Shown here piece by piece: positions 53,933 through 62,296 of a stretch of DNA of 64,000 bases. The position numbers were made by a program, and so were the translations under genes. The notes below the pieces were generated by a model. That model saw nothing but the letters and a program-made list of their open reading frames with translations. It was not told the origin of the DNA and did not search any database. Every line of letters starts with the position of its first letter. The stretch's first letter is position 1. The stretch is from Pseudomonas brassicacearum. Lineage in GTDB: Bacteria; Pseudomonadota; Gammaproteobacteria; Pseudomonadales; Pseudomonadaceae. The DNA lies in the NCBI RefSeq assembly GCF_009601685.2, contig NZ_CP045701.2, forward strand, positions 1,736,001 through 1,800,000, in the 5' to 3' direction.

Positions 53933-54238
53933 ATGTCAGTTGTTACCGAAGTATCCCCCGATGGGCATAAGCTGACGATCTCGATCAAAGGTCGATTCGA
54001 TTTCGGACGGCATCAGGAGTTTCGCGAGTCCTATGAACGGCTCAACAAGAAACCCGACTCCATCGTGGTGGATTTGAAAGAAGCCACTTATCTCGATAGT
54101 TCCGCCTTGGGCATGCTCCTGCTGTTGCGTGACCATGCCGGTGGCGACGCGTCAGATATCCGGGTCGTCAACAGCAGCAGTGACGTCAAGAAAATCCTCG
54201 CGATCTCCAATTTCGACAAGCTGTTCGACATCAGTTGA
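53933..54238 (+). CDS. hsbA: STAS-domain anti-sigma factor antagonist HsbA
   Basis: Protein of 101 residues, one STAS domain: LTISIKGRFDFGRHQEFRESY, then DLKEATYLDSSALGMLLLLRDH with the phosphorylatable serine in LDSSALGM. In P. aeruginosa HsbA (PA3347) switches between FlgM and the diguanylate cyclase HsbD, linking flagella and biofilm. The ATG at 53933 has AAGGAAG upstream; the open frame from 53870 adds an unlikely leader. Its place here with hsbR and hptB supports the identification. Confidence 0.88.
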   Translation: MSVVTEVSPDGHKLTISIKGRFDFGRHQEFRESYERLNKKPDSIVVDLKEATYLDSSALGMLLLLRDHAGGDASDIRVVNSSSDVKKILAISNFDKLFDIS

Positions 54239-54243
54239 TCGCC

Positions 54244-55950
54244 ATGCAATCGTCGTCGGAGTCGCTGACGGTCCTGATTGCCGAAGACAGTGCCGCTGAT
54301 CGACTGCTGTTGTCGACCATTGTCCGCCGCCAGGGGCATCATGTGCTTACTGCGGCCGATGGCGCCGAAGCGGTCGACGTCTATCTGGAGCAACGTCCGC
54401 ACCTGGTGCTGATGGACGCGATGATGCCGGTGATGGACGGCTTCGAAGCCGCGCAGAAAATCAAGCAGTTGGCCGGGGACCAGTTGGTCCCGATCATTTT
54501 CCTCACCTCGTTGACTGAGGGCGAAGCCCTGGCCCGTTGCGTGGAAGCGGGCGGCGACGATTTCCTGGCCAAGCCTTACAACCAAGTGATCCTGGCGGCC
54601 AAGATCAAGGCCATGGACCGCTTGCGTCGGTTGCAGGCCACGGTGGTGGAGCAGCGCGACCAGATTGCTCGGCACCACGACTACCTGCTCAACGAGCAAC
54701 GGGTCGCCAAGGCCGTGTTCGACAAGATCGCCCACTCCGGCTGCCTGAGCGCGCCGAACATCCGTTACTTGCAATCGCCTTATGCCCTGTTCAACGGTGA
54801 TCTGCTGTTGGCAGCGTTCAACCCGGCCGGCGACATGCACGTCTTGCTGGGGGATTTCACTGGCCACGGTTTGCCAGCGGCGGTCGGCGCGATGCCGCTG
54901 GCGGAAGTGTTCTACGGGATGACCGCCAAGGGCTACGGCTTGGCGCAGATCCTGCGAGAGATGAATGCCAAGCTCAAACGCATCCTGCCCGTGGACATGT
55001 TCTGCTGCGCGACGTTGTTATGCCTGAGCTTCCAGCGTTGCACGGTAGAAGTCTGGAACGGCGGCATGCCCGATGGATACCTGCATGACAGCCTCAGCGG
55101 CGTGCGTACGCCATTGCCGGCGCGGCACCTGCCGTTGGGCGTGCTCACCCCTCAATTGTTCGATGACCGCACCGAAGTACATCCCATGTCGCTGGGTGAC
55201 CGGGTGTTCCTGTTGTCCGATGGCGTGATCGATACCACCAACGAAGACGAGCAATTGTTTGGTGTGGAGCGGCTGCAGCAGGTGTTCGCAGCCAACCGTG
55301 AACCCGACCTGCTGTTTGAAGATATCCAGCAGGCCCTGCGAGATTTTCGCGGTGAGTCGCGGGATGATTTCAGCATGGTCGAGTTACGACTGGTTGCGCC
55401 GACGCAACTCAACCCGCCGCCACCGGTCTATTCCGATAGCGGCCAGTCCAGCCCGCTGGATTGGTCGGTGAGCTTCGAGTTCCGGGCGCAGACACTCAAG
55501 CGCTTCAACCCGATGCCCTACCTGCTGCAATTGCTACTGGAGGTCCATGGGCTCAGGGCGCAGAGTGGCGCCCTTTACAGCGTCATGTCGGAGCTGTATT
55601 CCAATGCCCTGGATCATGGGGTGCTGGGTCTGGACTCGAGCCTCAAGCGTGATGCGGCGGGTTTTGCCCACTACTACCGCGAGCGCAATACGCGCCTGGA
55701 TGAGCTCAACGACGGCTATGTGCGGGTGCACTTGCATGTCTCGCCAGGCGGCGAGGGTGGTCGCCTGGTCATAGAGGTCGATGACAGTGGTGAGGGCTTT
55801 GATGTCGACAGGGTGCTGGCGCGTCCTGTGGACTGTGAGCGATTGTCGGGACGCGGCGTGAGCCTGGTGCGTCAATTGAGCCACCAAGCCAGTTGGTCAG
55901 ACGATGGTCGTAGTGCGCGTGTGGAGTTTTTCTGGGAGGCTCCGGCATAA
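54244..55950 (+). CDS. hsbR: Response regulator phosphatase/kinase HsbR (REC-PP2C-HATPase)
   Basis: Protein of about 568 residues. REC domain with D58 (LVLMDAMMPVMDGF); coiled coil; SpoIIE-type PP2C phosphatase (LLGDFTGHGLPAAVGAMPL about 205, VFLLSDGVIDTTNEDEQLFG about 320); C-terminal HATPase-like anti-sigma kinase (VMSELYSNALDHGV, VIEVDDSGEGFDVDRVL, GRGVSLVRQLSH). In P. aeruginosa HsbR receives phosphate from HptB and (de)phosphorylates HsbA. A TTG at 54235 overlapping the hsbA stop is an alternative start; ATG 54244 is preferred. Confidence 0.9.
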   Translation: MQSSSESLTVLIAEDSAADRLLLSTIVRRQGHHVLTAADGAEAVDVYLEQRPHLVLMDAMMPVMDGFEAAQKIKQLAGDQLVPIIFLTSLTEGEALARCVEAGGDDFLAKPYNQVILAAKIKAMDRLRRLQATVVEQRDQIARHHDYLLNEQRVAKAVFDKIAHSGCLSAPNIRYLQSPYALFNGDLLLAAFNPAGDMHVLLGDFTGHGLPAAVGAMPLAEVFYGMTAKGYGLAQILREMNAKLKRILPVDMFCCATLLCLSFQRCTVEVWNGGMPDGYLHDSLSGVRTPLPARHLPLGVLTPQLFDDRTEVHPMSLGDRVFLLSDGVIDTTNEDEQLFGVERLQQVFAANREPDLLFEDIQQALRDFRGESRDDFSMVELRLVAPTQLNPPPPVYSDSGQSSPLDWSVSFEFRAQTLKRFNPMPYLLQLLLEVHGLRAQSGALYSVMSELYSNALDHGVLGLDSSLKRDAAGFAHYYRERNTRLDELNDGYVRVHLHVSPGGEGGRLVIEVDDSGEGFDVDRVLARPVDCERLSGRGVSLVRQLSHQASWSDDGRSARVEFFWEAPA

Positions 55951-55982
55951 TCGGGGGCCATTCTTGATCAGGGAGCGAACAA

Positions 55983-56327
55983 GTGAACGAGATTCATCTG
56001 GACCGCGACGTGCTCAGCACGTTGAAGGAAGTCATGGAGGAGGGGTATCTGGAATTGCTGGATACGTTTCTCAATGACTCGGAGGCTCGCTTGCGCGTGC
56101 TGCATGAGGCAAGCGACGCTGAAAAACTCAGCGCCACGGCTCACAGCTTCAAGGGCAGCAGCAGCAACATGGGCGCTATCCGCCTGGCCGAGCTATGTGG
56201 CGAACTGGAACAGCGTGCCAAGCAGCCGTCATTGGGCGGTATCGAGAAACTGGTCAGCGAAATCGACAGCGAATTTGCTTGTGTTCGCAAGCTTTGCAGG
56301 GAAGAGCGCGAAGGCTTCCACTGCTGA
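55983..56327 (+). CDS. hptB: Histidine phosphotransfer protein HptB
   Basis: Protein of 114 residues, a single Hpt domain with phospho-acceptor H54 in ATAHSFKGSSSNMGA. In P. aeruginosa HptB collects phosphate from several hybrid kinases (RetS-linked and others) and passes it to HsbR, affecting swarming and biofilm. The start is GTG with GGGAGCG upstream. The gene order hsbA-hsbR-hptB matches P. aeruginosa PA3347-PA3345, but here it is inside the fli cluster, as in P. putida. Confidence 0.9.
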   Translation: MNEIHLDRDVLSTLKEVMEEGYLELLDTFLNDSEARLRVLHEASDAEKLSATAHSFKGSSSNMGAIRLAELCGELEQRAKQPSLGGIEKLVSEIDSEFACVRKLCREEREGFHC

Positions 56328-56348
56328 GATTGGACGATCGGGCAGACA

Positions 56349-56365
56349 TTGGCCCGCGCCTTGCA
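56349..56365 (+). promoter_or_regulatory. Sigma-54 promoter of fliK
   Basis: TTGGCCCGCGCCTTGCA: GG at 56351-56352 and GC at 56363-56364, 10 nt apart, with TTGC -12 box. It is 52 bp upstream of the fliK ATG. fliK is a FleR/RpoN class III gene in P. aeruginosa. Confidence 0.85.
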
Positions 56366-56416
56366 TTGCCTAGTCTCGACTGTACCTATGATTCCAGTGC
56401 AGCGGAGACTTTATTT

Positions 56417-57790
56417 ATGCCTGTTACCCCCAATACACTGCTTCAGGCCTCTGTCCGGGCCAAGCCTCAGGCCGCCGTCAATTCACCGGCAGCGGCCCCC
56501 GATCTCGGGGATAGAGCCTCCAGCTTCGCTCAAGTCTTCGCCAAGCAGGCGCCTGCCAAGGCAGCGCTAGCCCCTGAGCCAGCGATGAAGTCGGTGCGCG
56601 ACAACGCTTCCAGCGACACCGTCAAAAAAGACACCGGCAACCAAACCCCTGCCGCCTCGGAGTCGACGGTTGCCGATAGCGGCAAACCCTTGCCCGCGGA
56701 CAAGCCGGCCAGCGCCGACGACAAGACTGGCAGCGACGACAAGGCTGACTCGGCAGAAACGCCTGTGGCGGATGCTGCACCTGTCGATCCGAGCCTTGAT
56801 CCAGGACTGCAGCCGGACATGACGGTGCCGGTCGCGACAGCCCCGGCGGAACCGGCCCCTGCGGTGGTCACGACTGAAGCTCAGCCAGCCACCGCGGTGG
56901 CAGCCCCGCTTGCATCACTGGCGACGCCGGCCCAGGCTGCGGCCCCAGTAGACGATCCGGCCTTTGACCCTCAAGCCGACCCTCTCGACGCATTGCCAGC
57001 GTTGCGCTTGGCGATGGAGCAGGGCGGTCATGTTTCCGCCGCTAGCCAGGCCCAACCCAAGGGGGCTGCCCCGGCGTCACCCGACGGTGAGCCGACTTCG
57101 GCGCAGACCTTCGCCGCCGGCATGGCGAGCATGCTTACCGTGCAGGCCGACCAGAACAGTACCGAGTCCGGCAGCCAGGGCGGCGACAAGGCATTCGGTG
57201 GCTTGATCAGCGAAGGCCTCAAGGACCTGGGCGCCGCTTCCAGTGACACTCGCGTGGACGATTTCGCCAACCGCCTGGCTGCACTGACCCAGGCTGCTAC
57301 GCCCAAGACCGCCAACGCGGTGCCGGTCAACCAACCTATCGCGATGAATCAGAGCGGCTGGACCGAAGAGGTGGTCAACCGGGTGATGTACCTGTCCAGC
57401 GTCAATCTGAAGGCGGCCGATATCCAACTGCAACCCGCCGAACTCGGGCGCTTGGATATCCGGGTGAACATGGTTCCGGACCAGCAGACCCAGGTCACGT
57501 TCATGAGCGCTCACTCCGGCGTTCGCGAAGCCCTCGAAGGCCAGTTGCATCGGTTGCGGGACAGTTTCGCCCAGCAGGGCATGGGCCAGGTCGACGTCAG
57601 TGTGTCTGATCAATCCCGTGGTTCGCAGAACCAGGGGCAGCAGGCCCAGCAACAAGCCCAGGCTGGACGCACCACGTCGTCGGGTGGACGAGTGGATGCG
57701 GTAGATGAACACCTGCCGGCCAGCGTCGCGGAAGTGGCGGCCAGCACCACCAGCGTCATTGGCAGCAGCGCGGTCGACTACTACGCCTGA
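56417..57790 (+). CDS. fliK: Hook-length control protein FliK
   Basis: Protein of 457 residues. The N-terminal ~300 residues are low-complexity Ala/Pro/Asp/Thr-rich ruler-like sequence. The conserved C-terminal domain (about 310-420) has SGWTEEVVNRVMYLSSVNLKAADIQLQPAELGRLDIRVNMVPDQQTQVTFMSAHSGVREALEGQLHRLRDSF, which triggers the switch in export specificity via FlhB. A Gln-rich tail follows. The ATG at 56417 is chosen because GGAG lies 9 nt upstream and it follows the sigma-54 promoter. Confidence 0.94.
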   Translation: MPVTPNTLLQASVRAKPQAAVNSPAAAPDLGDRASSFAQVFAKQAPAKAALAPEPAMKSVRDNASSDTVKKDTGNQTPAASESTVADSGKPLPADKPASADDKTGSDDKADSAETPVADAAPVDPSLDPGLQPDMTVPVATAPAEPAPAVVTTEAQPATAVAAPLASLATPAQAAAPVDDPAFDPQADPLDALPALRLAMEQGGHVSAASQAQPKGAAPASPDGEPTSAQTFAAGMASMLTVQADQNSTESGSQGGDKAFGGLISEGLKDLGAASSDTRVDDFANRLAALTQAATPKTANAVPVNQPIAMNQSGWTEEVVNRVMYLSSVNLKAADIQLQPAELGRLDIRVNMVPDQQTQVTFMSAHSGVREALEGQLHRLRDSFAQQGMGQVDVSVSDQSRGSQNQGQQAQQQAQAGRTTSSGGRVDAVDEHLPASVAEVAASTTSVIGSSAVDYYA

Positions 57791-57809
57791 TCAAGCGACG
57801 TTTTCCCTT

Positions 57810-57897
57810 GTGGGAGCGGGCTTGCTCGCGAAGGCGGTGTGTCAGTTCACGATTATGTCGACTGATACACCGCCTTCGCGAGCAAGCCCGCTCCCAC
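57810..57897. repeat. REP doublet (gtgggagcgggcttgctcgcga class)
   Basis: Head-to-head pair: gtgggagcgggcttgctcgcga then a gaaggcggtgt arm, a spacer, and the mirrored acaccgccttcgcgagcaagcccgctcccac. It lies just after fliK and before the fliL promoter. Arms identical to the doublet at 47830. Confidence 0.93.
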
Positions 57898-57945
57898 ATC
57901 GGTTTATGGCATCTGAAGATTACATCTGACGCCGTCCTTCCTCTT

Positions 57946-57962
57946 CTGGCATAACACTTGCT
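57946..57962 (+). promoter_or_regulatory. Sigma-54 promoter of fliL operon
   Basis: CTGGCATAACACTTGCT: GG at 57948-57949 and GC at 57960-57961, 10 nt apart; TGGCA and TTGCT boxes intact. It is 52 bp upstream of fliL, the head of fliLMNOPQR-flhB, a FleQ/RpoN class II operon in P. aeruginosa. Confidence 0.9.
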
Positions 57963-58013
57963 CCAGCCTTGCCGTGCAACAGTGAAAACCCCGATTAGTG
58001 ACGGATTATTGGC

Positions 58014-58517
58014 ATGGCGAAGAGTGAAGCAGCAGCTGTAAAAGACCCTGCAACCAAAGGCAAACTCAAGCTGATCATCATGATCGTGGTGGGTTTGCTC
58101 CTGGCGGTTGGTGTGTCCGTGGGGGCGACCTGGTATGTCATGCACAGCGCTCAAAGCAAGCCGGCCGTGGCGGCGGAAGCAGCGCCAGTGGGCAAGCAGC
58201 CGGCGATCTTCGAACCCATGGCGCCGGCCTTCGTGGCCAACTACACCCAGAACGGTCGTCAACGCTACATGCAGGTGAGCATTACCCTGCTGGGCCGCAA
58301 CCAGGCTGACCTGGAAGCGCTGCGGGTGCATATGCCACTGATCCGCAATAACCTGGTGATGCTGTTCTCCGGACAGAATTTCGACACCCTGGCCACTCCG
58401 GTCGGCCAGGAAATGCTGCGTCAGAAAGCCACAGCCAGCGTGCAGGAAGTGGCTCAGAAAGAGCTCGGCAAAGTGGTGATCGAACAGTTGCTCTTCACTA
58501 ACTTCGTATTGCAGTAG
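58014..58517 (+). CDS. fliL: Flagellar basal body protein FliL
   Basis: Protein of 167 residues with a single N-terminal membrane segment (about 20-44, LIIMIVVGLLLAVGVSVGATWYVM) and a periplasmic stomatin-like domain (AFVANYTQNGRQRYMQVSITLLG). It supports stator function and swarming. First gene of the operon. Confidence 0.94.
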   Translation: MAKSEAAAVKDPATKGKLKLIIMIVVGLLLAVGVSVGATWYVMHSAQSKPAVAAEAAPVGKQPAIFEPMAPAFVANYTQNGRQRYMQVSITLLGRNQADLEALRVHMPLIRNNLVMLFSGQNFDTLATPVGQEMLRQKATASVQEVAQKELGKVVIEQLLFTNFVLQ

Positions 58518-58526
58518 GAACACGAC

Positions 58527-59495
58527 ATGGCCGTGCAGGACCTGCTGTCCCAGGACGAAATCGATGCGCTGTTGCATGGTGTCGACGACGGTCTGGTACA
58601 GACCGAAAACGCTGCTGAACCGGGCAGCGTCAAAAGCTACGACCTGACCAGCCAGGATCGCATCGTTCGCGGACGCATGCCGACCCTGGAAATGATCAAC
58701 GAACGTTTCGCCCGCTACACCCGCATTAGCATGTTCAACATGCTGCGCCGTTCGGCCGACGTGGCCGTCGGTGGCGTGCAGGTGATGAAGTTCGGTGAGT
58801 ACGTACACTCGCTGTACGTACCCACCAGCCTCAACCTGGTGAAAATCAAACCGTTGCGCGGCACCGCGCTGTTCATCCTTGACGCCAAGCTGGTGTTCAA
58901 GCTGGTGGACAACTTTTTCGGTGGCGACGGTCGTCACGCCAAGATCGAAGGGCGGGAATTCACCCCGACCGAGTTGCGCGTGGTGCGCATGGTGCTGGAG
59001 CAGGCCTTCGTCGACTTGAAGGAAGCCTGGCAGGCGATCATGGAAGTGAACTTCGAGTACATCAACTCGGAAGTGAACCCTGCCATGGCCAACATCGTCG
59101 GCCCAAGCGAGGCCATTGTGGTCTCGACCTTCCACATCGAGCTCGATGGCGGTGGCGGCGACCTGCACGTGACCATGCCGTACTCGATGATCGAGCCGGT
59201 GCGCGAAATGCTCGACGCCGGTTTCCAATCGGACCTCGACGATCAGGACGAGCGCTGGATCAATGCGCTGCGCCAGGACGTGCTGGATGTCGACGTGCCG
59301 ATCGGCGCGACGGTCGCTCGGCGCCAACTGCGTCTGCGGGACATCCTGCACATGCAGCCGGGGGACATCATCCCCGTCGAGATGCCGGAAGACATGATCA
59401 TGCGCGCCAATGGCGTGCCGGCCTTCAAGGTCAAGATGGGCTCTCACAAAGGCAACCTGGCGTTGCAGGTGATCGAGCCGATCGAACGCCGCTGA
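58527..59495 (+). CDS. fliM: Motor switch protein FliM
   Basis: Protein of 322 residues. The N-terminal LLSQDEIDALLHGVDDG is the CheY-P-binding segment. The middle domain has RIVRGRMPTLEMINERFARYTRISMFNMLRRSADV and GTALFILDAKLVFKLVDNFFGGDGRH; the C-terminal SpoA domain follows (DVDVPIGATVARRQLRLRDILHMQPGDIIPVEMPEDM). It makes the bulk of the C ring with FliG and FliN. Confidence 0.97.
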   Translation: MAVQDLLSQDEIDALLHGVDDGLVQTENAAEPGSVKSYDLTSQDRIVRGRMPTLEMINERFARYTRISMFNMLRRSADVAVGGVQVMKFGEYVHSLYVPTSLNLVKIKPLRGTALFILDAKLVFKLVDNFFGGDGRHAKIEGREFTPTELRVVRMVLEQAFVDLKEAWQAIMEVNFEYINSEVNPAMANIVGPSEAIVVSTFHIELDGGGGDLHVTMPYSMIEPVREMLDAGFQSDLDDQDERWINALRQDVLDVDVPIGATVARRQLRLRDILHMQPGDIIPVEMPEDMIMRANGVPAFKVKMGSHKGNLALQVIEPIERR

Positions 59496-59567
59496 GCGGT
59501 GTCGAACTTCTTAAGTTTGTAACGGATTTTTGCTTCTAACTGATTTTTTGCCCGCCGAGGACAAATG

Positions 59568-60026
59568 ATGGCTGACGATATGAATACCCAGGATGACCAG
59601 GCGCTGGCCGATGAATGGGCTGCGGCCCTGGAAGAAACCGGCGATGCCGGGCAGGCTGATATCGACGCCTTGCTGGCGGCTGACACTGGCGCCCATGCGT
59701 CCAGCCGCTTGCAGATGGAAGAATTTGGCAGCGTGCCCAAGAGTCATGAGCCGGTGACGCTTGATGGCCCGAACCTGGACGTGATCCTCGATATCCCGGT
59801 GTCCATTTCCATGGAAGTGGGCAGCACCGACATCAACATCCGCAACCTGCTGCAGCTCAACCAGGGCTCGGTGATCGAGCTGGACCGCCTGGCCGGCGAG
59901 CCGCTCGATGTGCTGGTCAACGGGACCTTGATCGCCCATGGCGAAGTGGTGGTGGTCAACGAGAAGTTCGGCATTCGCCTGACGGACGTGATCAGTCCGA
60001 GCGAACGCATCAAGAAGTTGCGCTGA
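59568..60026 (+). CDS. fliN: Motor switch protein FliN
   Basis: Protein of 152 residues. Acidic N-terminal extension (MNTQDDQALADEWAAALEE) typical of Pseudomonas FliN, then the SpoA domain (ILDIPVSISMEVGSTDINIRNLLQLNQGSVIELDRLAGEPLDVLVNGTLIAHGEVVVVNEKFGIRLTDVIS). Paired ATGs at 59565 and 59568; the second has better spacing from GAGG. Confidence 0.96.
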   Translation: MADDMNTQDDQALADEWAAALEETGDAGQADIDALLAADTGAHASSRLQMEEFGSVPKSHEPVTLDGPNLDVILDIPVSISMEVGSTDINIRNLLQLNQGSVIELDRLAGEPLDVLVNGTLIAHGEVVVVNEKFGIRLTDVISPSERIKKLR

Positions 60027-60464
60027 GTGAAAGGTTTCTTCGCAGTCGCCGCGATGCTGCCATTGAGCGTGCTGGCGGCCGAACCGGTTGCCACGGCCGC
60101 CGCTGCGCCGGCGATAGGCAGTGGCGTCGCCGGGCAACTGGCGCAATTGGTGTTCGGCTTGCTGCTGGTGCTGGGCTTGATCTTCTTTCTCGCCTGGCTG
60201 TTGCGGCGTGTGCAGCAGGCGGGGCCGGCTGGCAAGGGGCAGGTCATCGACATTGTCGGTTCCCGCGCGCTCGGGCCGCGCGACCGGCTGGTGCTGGTGC
60301 AGGTCGGTAACGAGCAGATCCTGCTGGGCTTGAGCCCCGGCACCATCACCGCCTTGCACGTGCTCAAGGAGCCGGTGCAGGTGCCCTCCACCGAGCCGGC
60401 CAGCCCCGAATTTGCCCAGCGCCTCATGGAACTGTTGGGCAAAGACCAGAAGGATAAAAAGTAA
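60027..60464 (+). CDS. fliO: Flagellar export protein FliO
   Basis: Protein of 145 residues. Signal-like N-terminus ([17 protein letters not shown]), then a membrane segment (about 40-60, [21 protein letters not shown]) and a cytoplasmic FliO domain ([39 protein letters not shown]). It helps FliP assemble. The start is GTG directly after the fliN stop codon. Confidence 0.92.
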   Translation: MKGFFAVAAMLPLSVLAAEPVATAAAAPAIGSGVAGQLAQLVFGLLLVLGLIFFLAWLLRRVQQAGPAGKGQVIDIVGSRALGPRDRLVLVQVGNEQILLGLSPGTITALHVLKEPVQVPSTEPASPEFAQRLMELLGKDQKDKK

Positions 60465-61213
60465 TGCCGTTGCGCATTCTGTTGGCATTGGCCCTGATGC
60501 TGGCCGCACCGTTGGCGTTCGCCGCCGATCCGCTCTCGATCCCGGCGATCACCCTCGGAACCAACGCCGAAGGGGCCCAGGAATACTCGGTCAGCCTGCA
60601 GATCCTGCTGATCATGACCGCGCTGAGTTTCATCCCGGCGTTCGTCATGCTGATGACCAGCTTCACTCGGATCATCATTGTCTTTTCGATCCTGCGCCAG
60701 GCCCTGGGCCTGCAACAGACGCCCTCGAACCAGATTCTCACCGGCATGGCGCTGTTCCTGACCATGTTCATCATGGCGCCAGTGTTCGACCGGGTGAACC
60801 AGGATGCGCTGCAACCTTACCTGGCAGAAAAAATCACCGCCCAGGATGCCGTGGCCAAGGCTGAAGTGCCGATCAAGGATTTCATGCTGGCCCAGACTCG
60901 CAGCAGCGACCTGGAACTGTTCATGCGCCTGTCCAAGCGCACCGATATCCCCAGTGCCGATCAGGCGCCGCTGACCATCCTGGTGCCAGCGTTCGTGACG
61001 TCCGAGCTCAAGACCGCGTTCCAGATCGGCTTCATGATTTTCATCCCGTTCCTGATCATTGACCTGGTGGTCGCCAGTATCCTGATGGCCATGGGCATGA
61101 TGATGCTCTCGCCGCTGATCATTTCCCTGCCATTCAAGATCATGCTGTTTGTGCTGGTGGATGGCTGGGCGCTGATCATCGGTACCCTGGCGGGCAGTTT
61201 CGGCGGTGTTTAG
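60464..61213 (+). CDS. fliP: Flagellar export gate protein FliP
   Basis: Protein of 249 residues with a cleaved signal peptide ([18 protein letters not shown]) and about four membrane segments. Signature blocks: [45 protein letters not shown] and [21 protein letters not shown]. It forms the core of the type III export gate with FliQ and FliR. Its ATG overlaps the fliO TAA by one base. Confidence 0.97.
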   Translation: MPLRILLALALMLAAPLAFAADPLSIPAITLGTNAEGAQEYSVSLQILLIMTALSFIPAFVMLMTSFTRIIIVFSILRQALGLQQTPSNQILTGMALFLTMFIMAPVFDRVNQDALQPYLAEKITAQDAVAKAEVPIKDFMLAQTRSSDLELFMRLSKRTDIPSADQAPLTILVPAFVTSELKTAFQIGFMIFIPFLIIDLVVASILMAMGMMMLSPLIISLPFKIMLFVLVDGWALIIGTLAGSFGGV

Positions 61214-61236
61214 GCCTTTTGTGCGGGTAGGACGAT

Positions 61237-61506
61237 ATGACGCCTGAAGTAGCGGTAGACCTGTTCCGTGAAGCGCTCTGGCTGACGACCATGATGGTCG
61301 CCATCCTGGTGATCCCCAGCCTGCTGGTGGGGCTGCTGGTGGCAATGTTCCAGGCCGCGACCCAAATCAACGAGCAAACCCTGAGCTTCCTGCCGCGCCT
61401 GCTGGTGATGTTGGTGACGCTGATCGTCGCCGGTCCCTGGCTGGTGCAAACCTTCATGGAATACATCCTGCAGTTGTACGGCAGTATTCCGCAGTTGATC
61501 GGCTGA
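61237..61506 (+). CDS. fliQ: Flagellar export gate protein FliQ
   Basis: Protein of 89 residues, the norm, with two membrane segments (about 16-38 and 52-72). Signature MTPEVAVDLFREALWLTTMMVAILVIPSLLVGLLVAMFQAATQINEQTLSFLPRLL. Part of the FliPQR export channel. Confidence 0.97.
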   Translation: MTPEVAVDLFREALWLTTMMVAILVIPSLLVGLLVAMFQAATQINEQTLSFLPRLLVMLVTLIVAGPWLVQTFMEYILQLYGSIPQLIG

Positions 61507-61510
61507 CCTC

Positions 61511-62293
61511 ATGTCGATGCTCGCACTGACGGACACCCAGATCAGTACGTGGGTGGCATCGTTCATCCTGCCGCTGTTTCGCGTCGCCGCGGTGCTCATG
61601 AGCATGCCGGTGTTCGGTACGACCCTGGTGCCGACCCGTGTACGGCTGTATTTCGCCTTGGCCATCACGGTGGTCATCGTGCCCGGGTTGCCACCGATGC
61701 CGCCAGTCAATGCCCTGGACCTCAGCGCGCTGATGCTGGTGGCCGAGCAGATTCTCATCGGTGCCCTGATGGGGTTCTCGCTGCAGCTGTTCTTCCAGGC
61801 GTTCGTGGTCGCCGGACAAATCATTTCGATTCAGATGGGCATGGCGTTCGCGTCCATGGTCGACCCCACCAATGGCGTGACGACGGCGGTGATCGGTCAG
61901 TTCCTGACGATGCTGGTAACGCTGTTGTTTCTTGCCATGAACGGGCATCTGGTGGTGTTCGAGGTATTGACCGAGAGCTTTACCACCCTGCCGGTGGGCA
62001 GTGCGATGCTGGTCAATCATTTCTGGGAAATCGCCGGCAAGCTCGGCTGGGTCCTGGGTGCGGCGATGGTGCTGGTATTGCCTGCGATCACCGCGTTGCT
62101 GGTGGTTAACATCGCGTTTGGCGTGATGACCCGTGCGGCACCGCAATTGAATATTTTCTCCATTGGTTTCCCGCTGACCCTCGTGCTGGGCATGGTGATT
62201 TTCTGGGTCAGCCTGGGGGATATCCTCAACCAGTATCAGCCGCTGGCCACTCAGGCCTTGCAGCTTTTACGCGACATGGCACAGGCACGCTGA
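61511..62293 (+). CDS. fliR: Flagellar export gate protein FliR
   Basis: Protein of 260 residues, strongly hydrophobic with about six membrane segments. Family blocks: SFILPLFRVAAVLMSMPVFGTTLVPTRVRLYFALAI and GQIISIQMGMAFASMVDPTNGVTTAVIGQFLTM. It starts 4 bp after fliQ and ends 3 bp before flhB. Confidence 0.96.
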   Translation: MSMLALTDTQISTWVASFILPLFRVAAVLMSMPVFGTTLVPTRVRLYFALAITVVIVPGLPPMPPVNALDLSALMLVAEQILIGALMGFSLQLFFQAFVVAGQIISIQMGMAFASMVDPTNGVTTAVIGQFLTMLVTLLFLAMNGHLVVFEVLTESFTTLPVGSAMLVNHFWEIAGKLGWVLGAAMVLVLPAITALLVVNIAFGVMTRAAPQLNIFSIGFPLTLVLGMVIFWVSLGDILNQYQPLATQALQLLRDMAQAR

Positions 62294-62296
62294 ACC

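Noticed and set aside
57756..59447. 563-codon minus-strand open frame opposite fliL-fliM
   Set aside because: Shadow frame that also runs through a REP doublet.
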